From NCBI GenBank assembly GCA_030704615.1, contig CM060733.1, positions 60,698,001 to 60,762,000 on the forward strand: a stretch of DNA of 64,000 bases, given 5' to 3'. A model generated the notes under the pieces. That model was given only the letters and a program-made list of their open reading frames with translations, ran no database searches and was not told the origin of the DNA. Position numbers and translations under genes: made by a program. Positions within the stretch are counted from its first letter, which is position 1; each line of letters opens with the position of its first letter. Below, piece after piece: positions 44,901-56,500 of this stretch. Source of the DNA: Takakia lepidozioides. Its lineage: Eukaryota > Streptophyta > Takakiopsida > Takakiales > Takakiaceae.

Positions 44901-45459
44901 GTCTGATTCGGAATTCTGAATAATAACACATGGTGCCCCTTCCTATACTATGACATGAACAAAGGTGGAAACTACTCTTGCACGGGTCAAAATGAGAACA
45001 ACAATGAACTAGACAAATTCATGGTAGACTAGACATTCTATTATACCAGCTTTTGTGCATCATTGAAAATGGTGCTATGGAAGCAAACAGCTAAGGAATT
45101 TTCGATTCCTACAAAGGAGAGACAAAGAGCTCACTTGCAAGCACTTCCATTGGTAAACAAGGTTTCCTGTAGAGATACTACGGGACCTATTGCAACTTGG
45201 GTTGTGAAGTGGGTTTGAAGTTTGAACTTAGAACTTAGGTCGCCCATTATTACAGTGGTCTAAAGTCTAAAGGCTGGGATGTGTGCTACTCTTTCACAGA
45301 TTCGACCGCCCAAGCTTCACAAGAAGAAGGGGGAGGACTTGCAGCTCGGTTGAAACGCTGGCACAAGCCTGAAATTGAGAGATACTGGGTTGGGAGATGG
45401 CAGGGGACTGTCGGCGTCTTCGTCATCCTATCTAGTTTCTGCTTTTGGGAGTATCTTCG
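44901..45459. promoter_or_regulatory. Putative promoter region of the plastid methyltransferase-like gene
   Basis: About 560 bp between the LINE 5' edge and the ATG at 45,460. I see no other gene. The role is assigned by position only. Confidence 0.35.
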
Positions 45460-46725
45460 ATGGCATCCCCGTTGTCGAGTTCTTCTTGTCTCACTCAATT
45501 TCGTTCTCTCAACCCTTCTTCATCCCGCCCTTCGTCTCTGTCGCCTTGTCACTCTCGGGCTGCCTCTCGTTTGAATAAGCTAGGTAGGGAAGTAGGGGCC
45601 GCGGATTACCCATGTGCCCGTTTTGAGAAGTGCAGAGGAAATGAGGGTGGTGAGAGTCGACTAAGGTGCAAGGATTTGAGGTGGGCGGGGCAATCTCAGC
45701 GTAGAGACAAGCTTGCAAAACCTTTTCTGCTGCAAACCCCTCGGAAAAGCAGGGGGCCAGTCAATGCATTGCGCAGGGGAGAAAACCTTCCCAACGAGGG
45801 GTGGCAGACAGCCACCCTTCCATTTTTTGGAGTAGTAAAGGTCCCTGACCTTTCTCAGGTCACCCCTCTGAAGGCAGCAAAATGGGCCACCATCATCGCG
45901 GTCGCATGGACGGTCCTCTCCAAAGTGGCAGCGCTGACTGTTTTTAATCCAAGTCTGTGGGTGTATGCAAGCTGGTTGCTGGTAATATGGCCGTGGCCCG
46001 CAGCGATAACACTTGGAGTATGGACTCTTGTCACGGCAGCAAGATATTCCAAAAGTGAAGCTAAGGAATGGCAGCAGGTCCTGATTTTATTTGGGGCGCT
46101 TGTATGGTTGATTCTGGTCCCGCTGGCGCATTTCCAAAGGTTTGTAGACGGATGGCCTCTTCTCCTTTTCTCATTGTATGCCTTCTTTTTTCTTATCAGC
46201 TCCATAGTCCGATATCGGTTGTATGGGACCCTGAGTTCTAAGACAGACGACAAGCAGTGGGCGACGGCCTTTTCCCGAGTGGCCCAGATTTCCTTCATTG
46301 TCGCAGTTGTGGGGGGTCACTGGCTGGCTGCATTTGAGGCCCCTTTCTTGGCCTACAGTTGGAACTGGGAATGGCAGAGCAAGCTTGCAGCAGTGATCCT
46401 GACTTTGGCAGTGGTGTTACACTACAATGCGACATACTTCTTGGGGAAATATTTTGATCGATTGGTGAGGCCCCGAGCTGTGGTTATGTTCGGCCCTTAT
46501 CGGATGGTGCGGCACCCCATATATGCAAGCTACATGCTGCTGTTTGCTGGGTATTGCTTGGCATTGAGATCATATTGGAGTCTCTTGCTTCTAACAGCTG
46601 CATGTGTTGCCTATTATGAACAGCGGACAAAGCTGGAAGAAGAGTTATTGATAGATACCTTTGGGGATCTTTACACTTCTTACAGGGAGCGTGTGAGGCA
46701 CAAGTATTTGCCCTTTGTCTACTGA
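45460..46725 (+). CDS. Chloroplast-targeted ICMT/phospholipid-methyltransferase-like membrane protein
   Basis: An intronless 421-codon ORF starting MASPLSSSSCLTQFRSLNPS. The first 60 or so residues are rich in Ser and Arg and poor in acidic residues, as in a plastid transit peptide. Then follow several membrane segments (for example WATIIAVAWTVLSKVAALTV, LLLFSLYAFFFLISSIV, LAAVILTLAVVLHY). Near the C terminus are GPYRMVRHPIYASYMLLF and YYEQRTKLEEELL, which match the R-H-P-x-Y and E-E signature of the isoprenylcysteine/phospholipid methyltransferase fold, where they bind AdoMet. The substrate in plastids is not evident. The ATG at 45,460 is the first in frame; an upstream TTG at 45,445 is not a likely start. 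Confidence 0.8.
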   Translation: MASPLSSSSCLTQFRSLNPSSSRPSSLSPCHSRAASRLNKLGREVGAADYPCARFEKCRGNEGGESRLRCKDLRWAGQSQRRDKLAKPFLLQTPRKSRGPVNALRRGENLPNEGWQTATLPFFGVVKVPDLSQVTPLKAAKWATIIAVAWTVLSKVAALTVFNPSLWVYASWLLVIWPWPAAITLGVWTLVTAARYSKSEAKEWQQVLILFGALVWLILVPLAHFQRFVDGWPLLLFSLYAFFFLISSIVRYRLYGTLSSKTDDKQWATAFSRVAQISFIVAVVGGHWLAAFEAPFLAYSWNWEWQSKLAAVILTLAVVLHYNATYFLGKYFDRLVRPRAVVMFGPYRMVRHPIYASYMLLFAGYCLALRSYWSLLLLTAACVAYYEQRTKLEEELLIDTFGDLYTSYRERVRHKYLPFVY

Positions 46726-47334
46726 GGCAAGTAGCCGGTTACTGCAGGATTTAGGGTCATGTTTAAGGGCTTAAGGATTTTTCTGTGCACAGCGCCTTGG
46801 CGATTGCCAGCAATAGGCACATGTGATTTTGGCATGAGGCTCATGGAGAGGAGCAGAGTCTTTGGTTCTACTAAAGCCACTACAGAGTTTTGGCCTGGTG
46901 AGTCAAATATGTTGTGCGCAATACCAAGCAAACATGCAAAGGTACTTCGTATGTCAGATTGAGGGGCAATTCTGAATCCTTCCTTTGAGACTTCACACCT
47001 GATCAAAGTTGCCAAGCTTGGGGTGACCTGCCTGACTGGATTTTTGTTGCCTATCGGCGACAGAACACTGCTCAAGTTCAAAATTCCTTACTCTTTGGAA
47101 ATCGCTTTAACAGCTTCAAATCCATCACAGTGATCTCCATATCCTTCCCTTTTTGCTTTTGTCTTTTTGACTTGCATCTACAGGCCATCCTCATATACAG
47201 CCACAATGCACTCTTTTTGTAGCAGACCACCTCTCACAAGATGTGACTCCGATCGCTGAAGCTATTACTCAATCACTTGGGTAAGATGCACATGTTATGA
47301 TGAATTCCATGCAATGGTGAAGTAATCTGTTTAA
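46726..47334. other. Region between convergent genes
   Basis: This lies between the stop codons of the methyltransferase-like gene (plus) and the lipocalin gene (minus). It should contain both 3' UTRs. No further gene is seen. Confidence 0.45.
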
Positions 47335-48161
47335 CTACACTCTAGTGTGAGGGAAATTGGATCCTGCTCCAGAAGATTGACAATAAGTGAACAAGAAGGG
47401 GTCTTCACAGTCATACCCAATGTTCAACGAATGCACAACAGCCATGAACCGCCTAAGGACCGGTGGTGCCAACTGCGGTGTGCGAGAGATGATGAAGATT
47501 GACTGCTGGATGGTAGCAGATAAAAACTGTGGTTGGCATGAGTAAATCAGGGCAGCCTCGTAGCCGGCTCTTGGGAGCCCTTCCAGGGCTATGATCCAAT
47601 ATGGTGCAGTCAGCCCATTCATTGTCAACTGCATGAAGGTTTTTCTCCTTTTAAAGGATGGCTTAACACACTATGGGGAACTCTCTTTCTTTGATGCAAC
47701 TACATCAGATGACAGCAGAAAAGCTACCTTACTTCTATGATGCTTGCAGGTATGCAGTGGTTGTGTGGATTTATCTGCCTATGGTAGTTATTATACAGAC
47801 AACCCTATCTTCAAATTGAGGATGCAGAATGCTTAAACCAACTTCTGATGGCCTGCCAGTCCGGTGATACTTAATGTGATGTCAGTGTTGTGGACACCAC
47901 TGGTCCACTTACTGTATTGAATGATTAGCACATGAGAGGCCTAGCAGAGACTTGAGAGCGATCTAATGCTCTCATTCCTTACGGCAGCCCAAACAATGTG
48001 ACCAAAGTAGCAGACTCCATGTGTAGAGGGACTACATGCTCTGATTGCACTGTAGAAAGAGAGGTTCTAGGGGATGGGTATAATTGCCTCTGCTGCCTTG
48101 GTTGGGGGCCTGTGTAACCATTGTGATGGTTGGCAACTGGAGGTCTATGCCATTCCTTGCC

Positions 48162-48198
<37 letters not shown>

Positions 48199-49653
48199 TA
48201 GAGAGACCCGTGTGGTTTGTGCTCACATTAGCTTGTGGCCCATATCCAACAGCTGAAAGGAGAGAAAAAGATGGAGAGAAGAGTCTGTAAGCCAGTAAAT
48301 GTTTATCTTTGAGAGAAGGAGGTGGGCAAACATGTAGTGTAAATATGGTCTCAGACGCACTGGTGGAATGACAAGAACACACCTGCAATTTTCCTTTGAA
48401 GGTGGTGTTCTGGATGGCTATGCCAGGGATAGATGTGATTGTCGTTCCGTTGGGTGAATCAGCCAGTGTCAGCCCTGATGTCATGTCTACACTGGAAAGC
48501 ACAAACCCAATCTGAGAAGCCTTCGCTACAATAGCCTGCTCTGCAGTTGCAATGAAGAAGGATGCCTCGGTAATATCGACAGCAGTTACGAAATCCCCGG
48601 ACACCAACAGCTTAAAGGCCACCTGTGCCCATGAAAGATATGTCAACAAGAACTTCAACCGAATTCCAGGCTGAAATCTGCAAAATTGTTCAAGAACTGC
48701 ACTAGTGACACATCTTACCCGACTATGCTAGATAATAAATTTAAGTTCCCCGGAAGGCCATCGCTACCTTCTCGTGTAAAACACACCCCATGAATCTCCG
48801 ATAATATATGGTATCAATGATCGCAATCAATTAGGGATTTGTTGAGGATTCAGTCAGGTTGATCTCTCTCTCCACCCACCTCCACAAGCTGTAAGCGGGC
48901 AGCGGAAATCTCTTTCACCACCTCAACGATCGCAGCCTGACGTTGGGTTGCATTAACCACCGCAAGTCTGAATTTCTCCACATTATCGCCTGTGCTTCCA
49001 TTGCCCTGGCTGAAATCGCCATTGATCCTTTGTAGCTTTGTCACTTCATCTGCCAGCGTCTGTAGCTCCGCAGTGATGTTGTCTGTTAATTTGCTGATTT
49101 GCCCACTCACATCAGTTAAAGTGCCTGCCTTGAGGGGATCGCCCAGTGCAATTCTGAAGGCGATTGAGTTCAATTCTCCCAGGGACTGGATCAGGTCACC
49201 GGCGGGACCAAGCAAAGAACAAATATCACGCGCGCTCTCACACACAGTTCTGGAGCCTTTGTTGATTTGCGTGACTCCATACGTGGGCAATGGACCGATG
49301 GCCTGAATTCCAGTATTGAGCACTGTGACGTTGGCTCCTTCGCCCCAACTTGGCAGCTGTGCAGTGTAGTTCGCTTCTTGGCATACCAGCCCAGCCTCAA
49401 AATGGAGTTTGAATTGCGCAGAGCTCCCAATTTCGTACCAGTGCCCTGCATAGGCTGCGATGTCCACAATATCAAACGTAGGCAACTCTGGACATGTTGT
49501 CACATTGGCCACTGCTCTCTCGCAAAAGGGACTTAGATTGAGGCCTTGCACTCCTATGTGTCCTAGAAGCACCAGGAGGGAGAGGACGAGGAGGAGCAGG
49601 TCAAACGGCACAGATCCTGCCTCTGTCATACTCCGTTTTGCTGTCGGCCCCAT
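47335..49653 (-). CDS. Secreted lipocalin-like protein with a long helical insertion
   Basis: Exons 48,880-49,653, 48,383-48,622 and 47,335-47,628 join in phase 0 by GT-AG introns, 435 codons. The start MGPTAKRSMTEAGSVPFD is followed by a hydrophobic signal (LLLLVLSLLVLLGHIGV). Then comes the lipocalin entry motif IAAYAGHWYEIGSSAQFKL and VCQEANYTAQLP, the G-x-W signature of apolipoprotein D-like lipocalins. The C-terminal exon has APYWIIALEGLPRAG, AALIYSC and SIFIISRTPQLAPPVLRRFM, matching the last strands and helix. Between them lie about 150 extra residues, mostly helical (ELQTLADEVTKLQRI, EVVKEISAARLQLVEV). Many N-glycosylation sequons (NVT, NYT, NIT, NGS, NAT) and cysteines fit a secreted protein. 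Confidence 0.75.
48169..48206. repeat. GA microsatellite in the lipocalin intron
   Basis: A run of about 12 ga units with interruptions (gagaga...aaagagatagagaga) lies in the intron between exons 2 and 3 of the lipocalin gene. Confidence 0.8.
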
Positions 49654-50545
49654 TACTTATATCAACCGGTCCAACTCTCTCTTTCTCTCTCTCAGGTATG
49701 AATCAGTACTGCAGTCTCCACAGGCAAACAGTGAGTCTGGTTTAAACTGCCCATTTCCTCCTCGTGTGGCTAGAGACACTTGGTCGGAAAAAGGTGACGA
49801 TACAAAGACCGTAGGATCACAATCTTGAGGCTATTCTTCACTCAAGTCTACCCCAAGGAGGCTGGATTACAAACCATGCTGTTTCTTTTAGCAGCAGCTC
49901 AGTTGTTATATAACTAATTTTCAGGTGGCCACTGACTCTAACTAACTCAGTGGGAACTGCCCATCTGCTGGTAATGCAGGCTGCTTCCATGTTTTGGTCA
50001 TGAAGAGAGCAGTTCCAGGAACAGGTAGTAGTGTCATTGAAGCCTGATTGTGCACTGTGATTGTCCACATTTCTCAGTTTCATCCCTTAAACATCACAAA
50101 GTTGGATTGGAATTTGGCATGTGCAGTTGCACATTTCCACCGTGGATACATCACACTGGACTGCTTTCTGAGGCCCAGCAATGCTGGCAAGTGGCTTGCC
50201 AGCAGGAGAGAATAGCTGAACTCTCCCTATCACACATACACATGATATAGATGCTCTGTCTTGTCCTTCTAAGAAAGTTGGGGCGCCCCAGAACAGTGAG
50301 TGGCACTACTACAGCATGCCTGTAGAACTGGTGATCCTGTTTAGCTCTGATCCCTTCCAATCCTGTTCAGCTTAGTGTGGAGCATACGTTGCGTGGCGTT
50401 GAGTTTGATTAATAGTGATGCACTTGACCATCACATGATGCATCTTGAACCAATCTCTTTCCTTTTCACGTAGAATTTCAATGGGAGCATGTACCTCCAG
50501 CAATGACAAGAACAAAGACCAAAGATGGTAGTCTATGAATTTGGA
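49654..50545. other. Intergenic region between SYP81 and the lipocalin gene
   Basis: It holds the 3' UTR of SYP81 and the promoter of the lipocalin gene (both minus strand). A ctctctct pyrimidine tract lies at 49,676-49,695, in the likely lipocalin leader. No other gene is seen. Confidence 0.45.
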
Positions 50546-53500
50546 TTATCTATTATACCAGTCCAAAAACAGGAGCGTGCATATGAGAACAGAGAAAATT
50601 AGAATGATGTAAAGGCGGCTACTGCTGTTGCGCTTCTGGGTTTTGGTCAGCTCTTTGTTGCCTTTATCAACATTTTGTGTGGCCTCCACTGCCTGTCCAC
50701 CATGACCACATCAGTCTGGGTTACATGACTCGACACATAACTTATTGCATACTGTAGTAGATACAGTTTGCTCCACAACATTAAGCACAAAGATACAGTG
50801 ATTGCACTCAACAATTATGAGCTACCAGCTCCATGTTCCATCTTATGAGTTGCATGAGTATGTAATGTAGCCCTGGATATAGCTACTCAGTTGTTTCACA
50901 ATGCAAATAGACCCAAAATTGAAAACTACCTGTTGATACAACAGCTCTATTTGCTGAGCTTGCTGCAGCACATGGGTAGAGAACAAATGGTTTAGCGCTG
51001 ACATCTCCAGCATCTTTCTCTCAGTGTCTTGCACGGCATCCATCATGTTTGTAAGCTCTACCTGTAAAATTCACCATTAGAAATCTACTACAAAAGCATG
51101 TCGTTTTAATTCGGAGCCACAAACATGCCAGAGATGCTTGCAGTTTGGACAGTCCAGCCAATGCCGAAATCAGCCAAACACAGACGAGGCCTGCTGATTT
51201 GTTGAAATTCATCACAAGAGCCATTCTACTACTTGACTTATAACCTGTTAGTGTAATTTGGCAACCAGCACAAAACAGGGACTTAAAGCCCTAGGATCAA
51301 CAACTATTGCACTTGCCCACTGTACGCAATAGCATACAATGTCCCCAAGGCCATCCCGGTAGAGAACACTGCCACACACAACCACCAAAACCAAAATAAG
51401 AAATATCTGTCACCTGTAGGGCACGGGTTTCTTCATCAAGCATCTCTTGCCGGGTTTCGAGTGCCTCCGGTTGAGAGTTGTAATGTTCTGATAGCCAGTC
51501 TCTTGAGTAAATGCTTTGATCCATTTGCAATGTTGTGTCAGGCTCAGATGGGGGCAGAAGTTTAAGGCCCCGCCGGCGCTTGGGTAAACGTCGTTCGATA
51601 GCATCCTGAAACCGGACAGCCCGGAGACGGTCAAAGAGCGCTGTGACAGAATGGAGGCGCTCGCTCAAAATCAGCACCTGAAACATGAGTGATACTCCCT
51701 CATTAGATGATTGATGTGCAATCCAACCCCAAGAAGTCAGTCAGATGTAACAAACCCTCTCTCCCTCTCTGAGAAACATTGCATTCTTACAGCAGATTGC
51801 CCATGTCAACTCTAAATGTGTCTTCACACAAGCAAAGTCCGTAGTGCAATGACAAAGCCTGTGCTCAATGTAGTAAAAGTAGACTGAACATCCCAGAGGG
51901 CCCATGAGACGCGGTACAAGAGAAACCTACAAATGAACCCCCAAAGTTGCATCCAGAAGCAGGTGAGCTCTAAGCACTTTGGGTCCCAATATCGTCTCTG
52001 ATAACATAGTATGTAGGCCATGAGAAGAAAACTGACATTTTGTCTGAGATGGTGCTCATTGCATAGATCTTATCCTCGTGAGATCTCTTCTTCCATCCTC
52101 CTGTCCTAATCCGTAGAGCACTAGAACTAGTTCCACACAGTTTTCAAGATTGATGTAGAAAATCTAGAGGAGAGACAGAGAGGTATGATCATGTGGCTGG
52201 TTCTGATGCCGGGAGGTCTCTTTCGTAAAATTGTTTTATGGTATGGGATGGCTAATTGGTCCCAATATCTGTTTGCTGTAGCCTTGTGGCCATTGACCCC
52301 GCACCCAGTTTGAGCGGAACACAAAGGGACAGAGACGACCTTTGTCAGGGGCTGACGCAGGTAGTATGACTTACCTTGGAACAGACAATTGATCCGAGTT
52401 TTCCAGATATCCTCAATCTGCTGTGCGAGATTTGCCCAATAACTAGGCTCCAAAAGGGCCTGGGCTTTTGGCTCATCCTTGAGATTTTCAAAGATGGTAA
52501 AGAGAGGTACAGGCACAAATCCCTTGATGGATATGAAGAAAAAGAGGGCACCCTGTAAGGGTCTGTATTAATAAATAACCTTGTCATTTGAACTACCAAG
52601 TAGGCAACATCAGAGGCACTTCTAATTCTATACAAAAGAGCACCCTGAAGCCCTACTCTATAGATTGTACTCATAAGACATTGTTTGCCATAGCCTTGTG
52701 GCCATTGACCCCGCGCCCAGTTTGAGCGGGAACAAAAGGCGCAGAACCTACCTCTGTCAGGGGCTGACGTTGGTAGTAAGACTTACCTCCATATAAAGAA
52801 TTAATCCGGGTTTTCCAGATATCCTCTAGAAATCCCTTCACACAAGCATCAATCTGCTGTGTGTGATTTGCCCAAAAACTAGGCCTCAGGGCCCTACTCT
52901 ATAGAGAGAACATCTGAGCACAGAAAATCTATGGCTTGCGCCCGAGGATGTAAGACTAATCTTTCTACCCAGGGAATTTTACACCTTCCTCTACCAGCTC
53001 TTGGGTATAAACGGAAATTCGCACTTAGAGCGGGCTATCCTAGATGTGAGGGATCTTTCAAGGAGGATCACAGTCAGATTGTACTCATAAGACGTTGTTT
53101 GCCGTACCTTGTGGCCATTGACCCCCGCGCCCAGTTTGTAGCGGGAACAAAAGGGACAGACCTACCTCTGTCAGGGCTGACGTTGGGGGGGATAAGACTT
53201 ACCTCCATATAAAGAATTAATCCGGGTTTTCCAGATATCCTCTAGAATCCCTCTTCACACAAGCATCAATCTGCTGTGTGTGATTTGCCCAAAAACTAGG
53301 CCTCAGGAGGGCCTGGCTTTTGGCTCAGCCTCGAGACTTTCAAAGTTGGTAAACAGGGTACGGCACAATTCCCTTCATAGATTTGAAGAGAGCGTCTCTT
53401 TGGTGAGAGAACCCCGGACATGTATCAGAAAATGAATACTGTCTTCAGATTGCCCACACAACGGGCAATTGCCCTCTCCCTTTCTCTCTCTGCTTCTGTT

Positions 53501-56500
53501 TGCTGTTCAAGGTAGGCTTCCTGCCCTGAGTTTAAATTTCAGTCTAGTGCCGAGATATGGGTAACCCTTGAGGTCCTCCATATGTCCTCCCCCATGTCAC
53601 AAGACTGGAAACAGTTCAGGGAAGATTTCGTCCTAACTTCATTTTCATTCAGACATTCATGGCAACAGACATGGCTGAGGACACTACAGCCTCTAAGTCA
53701 GATTTATCCAGCAGTTCAATACTTGCGGATCCAGGTCCAGGTCCTTTGAGGATCTCTTCTACTCTCTTCTGCCAGGACTTGGCCTGTTTGACAGGGCGGT
53801 CCTGTTTCCAAGATATAGAGTCGATAATTAGGATATCTGGTGTTGGGTATATGTTGCAGCTGACCCCCCATCTGACCTTGAATTCATCTTGTCGGGAGCA
53901 TTAGGACGGAATGCCAAACTCACCCCGAACAGCCACATTGGCTGTTTTGGAGCATGCTGACATACACTCCTTAAGCACCCCCACTTGAATGGATTCTAGA
54001 GACTTAGCCTGGTTGGAGTTATCAACCCATATAGCAGATCCGTACTCCAAGGCAGGTCTAATAACGCGACAAAGCATGGTTTTTCTTAACCTCAGAGTTG
54101 ACCCCTCTGCAGTGGAAAAATTTAGTGAGCCCCAGAGCTTTGCCCTTGCCAGTTTGAACAACTTTCCGGATATGTGCATCCCAATTACAATTGGAGGAGA
54201 ACTCAACGCCCAGGTAAGTGTAGGAAGGGAGGACCGGGATCTCTTGGCTACCCCACTGCCACTTAAGATCACTTCCTCCCTCTCCTCTGTCGTTGAATGC
54301 TACCACTGCACATTTGCTGACATTAGCCTCTAGCCCCCAAAGATCAAAGTATCTCTTCGCGCAATCAATCAACTCCTGGAGATTGGTTGGAGTCTCCCCT
54401 ATGCCTGCGAAGTCATCCGCAAACATAAGGGCTGGTATGGTGGTATCACCCACCCTTAACCCAAATCCCTCACTTTCCACATCCTCGAGGAGTTGATTGA
54501 TGAAAACATTGAAGAGCAGAGGGGAGAGAGTACATCCTTGAGCTACACCTTGGTCTATGTCAAAGAAGTTGGACTTCTGTCTGTTAACAGTGACACAGCT
54601 TTTGGTGTGAGCATACAAGTTGTGGACAACTCTCCACATCTTTCCCTTGATCCCACAAGACCAGAGGCGGAACCATAGGCCATCTCTCCACACTGTGTCA
54701 TAAGCCTTTTTGACATCCAGGAAAAAGACATAAGTGGGTTTCCCTTCTTTTTTCCTTCCCTGGATAATCTGGCTTAGAGTGAAGATATGATCCACACAGC
54801 CCCTGTTTCGCCGAAAGCCAGCTTGGCCTTCGTGGAAACAACCTCTAGACTCCAGATCAACCTCGAGACGAGTACTTATAACTCTGCAGAATTTCTTGCC
54901 AACAGCATTGAGGAGCGTGACGCCACGGTAGTTCCCCGGTTCTTCTCTGTCACCCTTCTTGTATAGATTGACAATGACCCCCTGTCGCCAGCGAAAGGGG
55001 ATCATTTCAGTCTTCCAGATAAGGTTAAAGAGGAGAACTAGGGCCTCTATCATGGGATCGCCACCGTGCTTGATAAGCTCGTTGACAATACCATCAGGTC
55101 CACCAGCTTTATATCCATTTAAATGTTCAATTGCTTCCACAATCTCAGAAGAACTAATGGGAGCATTATAAGCCATTGAAATATACTCCAGTTCATCAGG
55201 GCTGTTTTGAATCATAGGAACAGTTTTTCCAACTGTGTCCCTCCATTCAGCAGAAGACCCCTCACTGTTAGACCTAGAAGTTCTGCCAAGGATACTGTAG
55301 TGAGTTTCAAAGGTTTTGACAATGTCAACCGATGAAGTCACCACTGCACCTTTGGTAGTCTTCAGCGCTTGTACTTGCTGACCGTTTTTCGGTTTGTACA
55401 AACGTTGAAGGGCCAACCAGAATTTCTTGTCATTACCACCATGGTGGTTTGAGTTTATTTCACTGTATAACTTGTCCCAGTATAATTTCTTCTGAGACCT
55501 AACAAGCTGATTGATATCTTTACGGAGCTGGTAGTACCTCGCCCACAATTCTCTGTTGGTTTCCAAATTGCAGCACTCTTTATAGAGGGCTCGTCTCTCA
55601 GCTATCTTGAGTTTAATCTCATTAGTCCACCAATTAACTGCTCTACCGCAGACAATGAGTTTCCTCCCAATGATCTTGTCAGCCATGGAGGAAACGAAAC
55701 TCTCCCAAGAGTCCACTGCTCTTTCGACTTCATTTCTTGCGTTAACAGAGCGTGACTGAAGTTCTTGGAGCGATTGGACAAAATGAGGGAGAGCCTCTTG
55801 CAAGGCCTGGACGTACTCAGCCTTGACCTCCTCATTGTGGAATTTTCTATGCGCCACTTCCGAATCAAACGTTTCACAGATCTCTTGGTGGTGGGAAAAC
55901 ACCTTTTGATCTCAGTCCAAACCAGGAAGTGGTCAGAGGTACCAATATCAGTTCTGTCGATCAACACATTGGCACACTGGGGGAACAAAATTTTGTCCAT
56001 TATGATATAGTCCACAATGGAACGTTCCCCAGTTTGGGGTTTCTCACGAGTCCACTGCACTTGGTCACCTCTTGTCCTGTTATTCAAGGTCAAAAGCTGA
56101 AGCTCTTCTAGACAGTTAATTAACCGTCTGCCATTAGAATTCAGCTCGTCGTCACCAAAAGGTCCAATGATATCGTCCTGATGGATCCCTTTGCCCACCC
56201 GGGCATTGAAGTCCCCCAATAGTACCACCTGACCTTTGGCAAGGAACGAAGCACAGTCCAGCTTTACATCTTCGAAGGCCTTGTCTGCGTCAGCACTAAG
56301 GGTCCCCTCTGTGGGCATGTAAACACAACCAACAAAGAGGTCCTTTGTACTCATGCCGCCCTTCAAATTCAGTTTTAGCCAGATACTATGCTCGTACCTC
56401 AAACCCTTGTTGATAATTTCACAATTGTCAAACAAGAAATCACGGACAAAGAATCCGACCCCTTTTTGACCGCGTTTGGCAGAGGCTGCCTTGGGCATCT

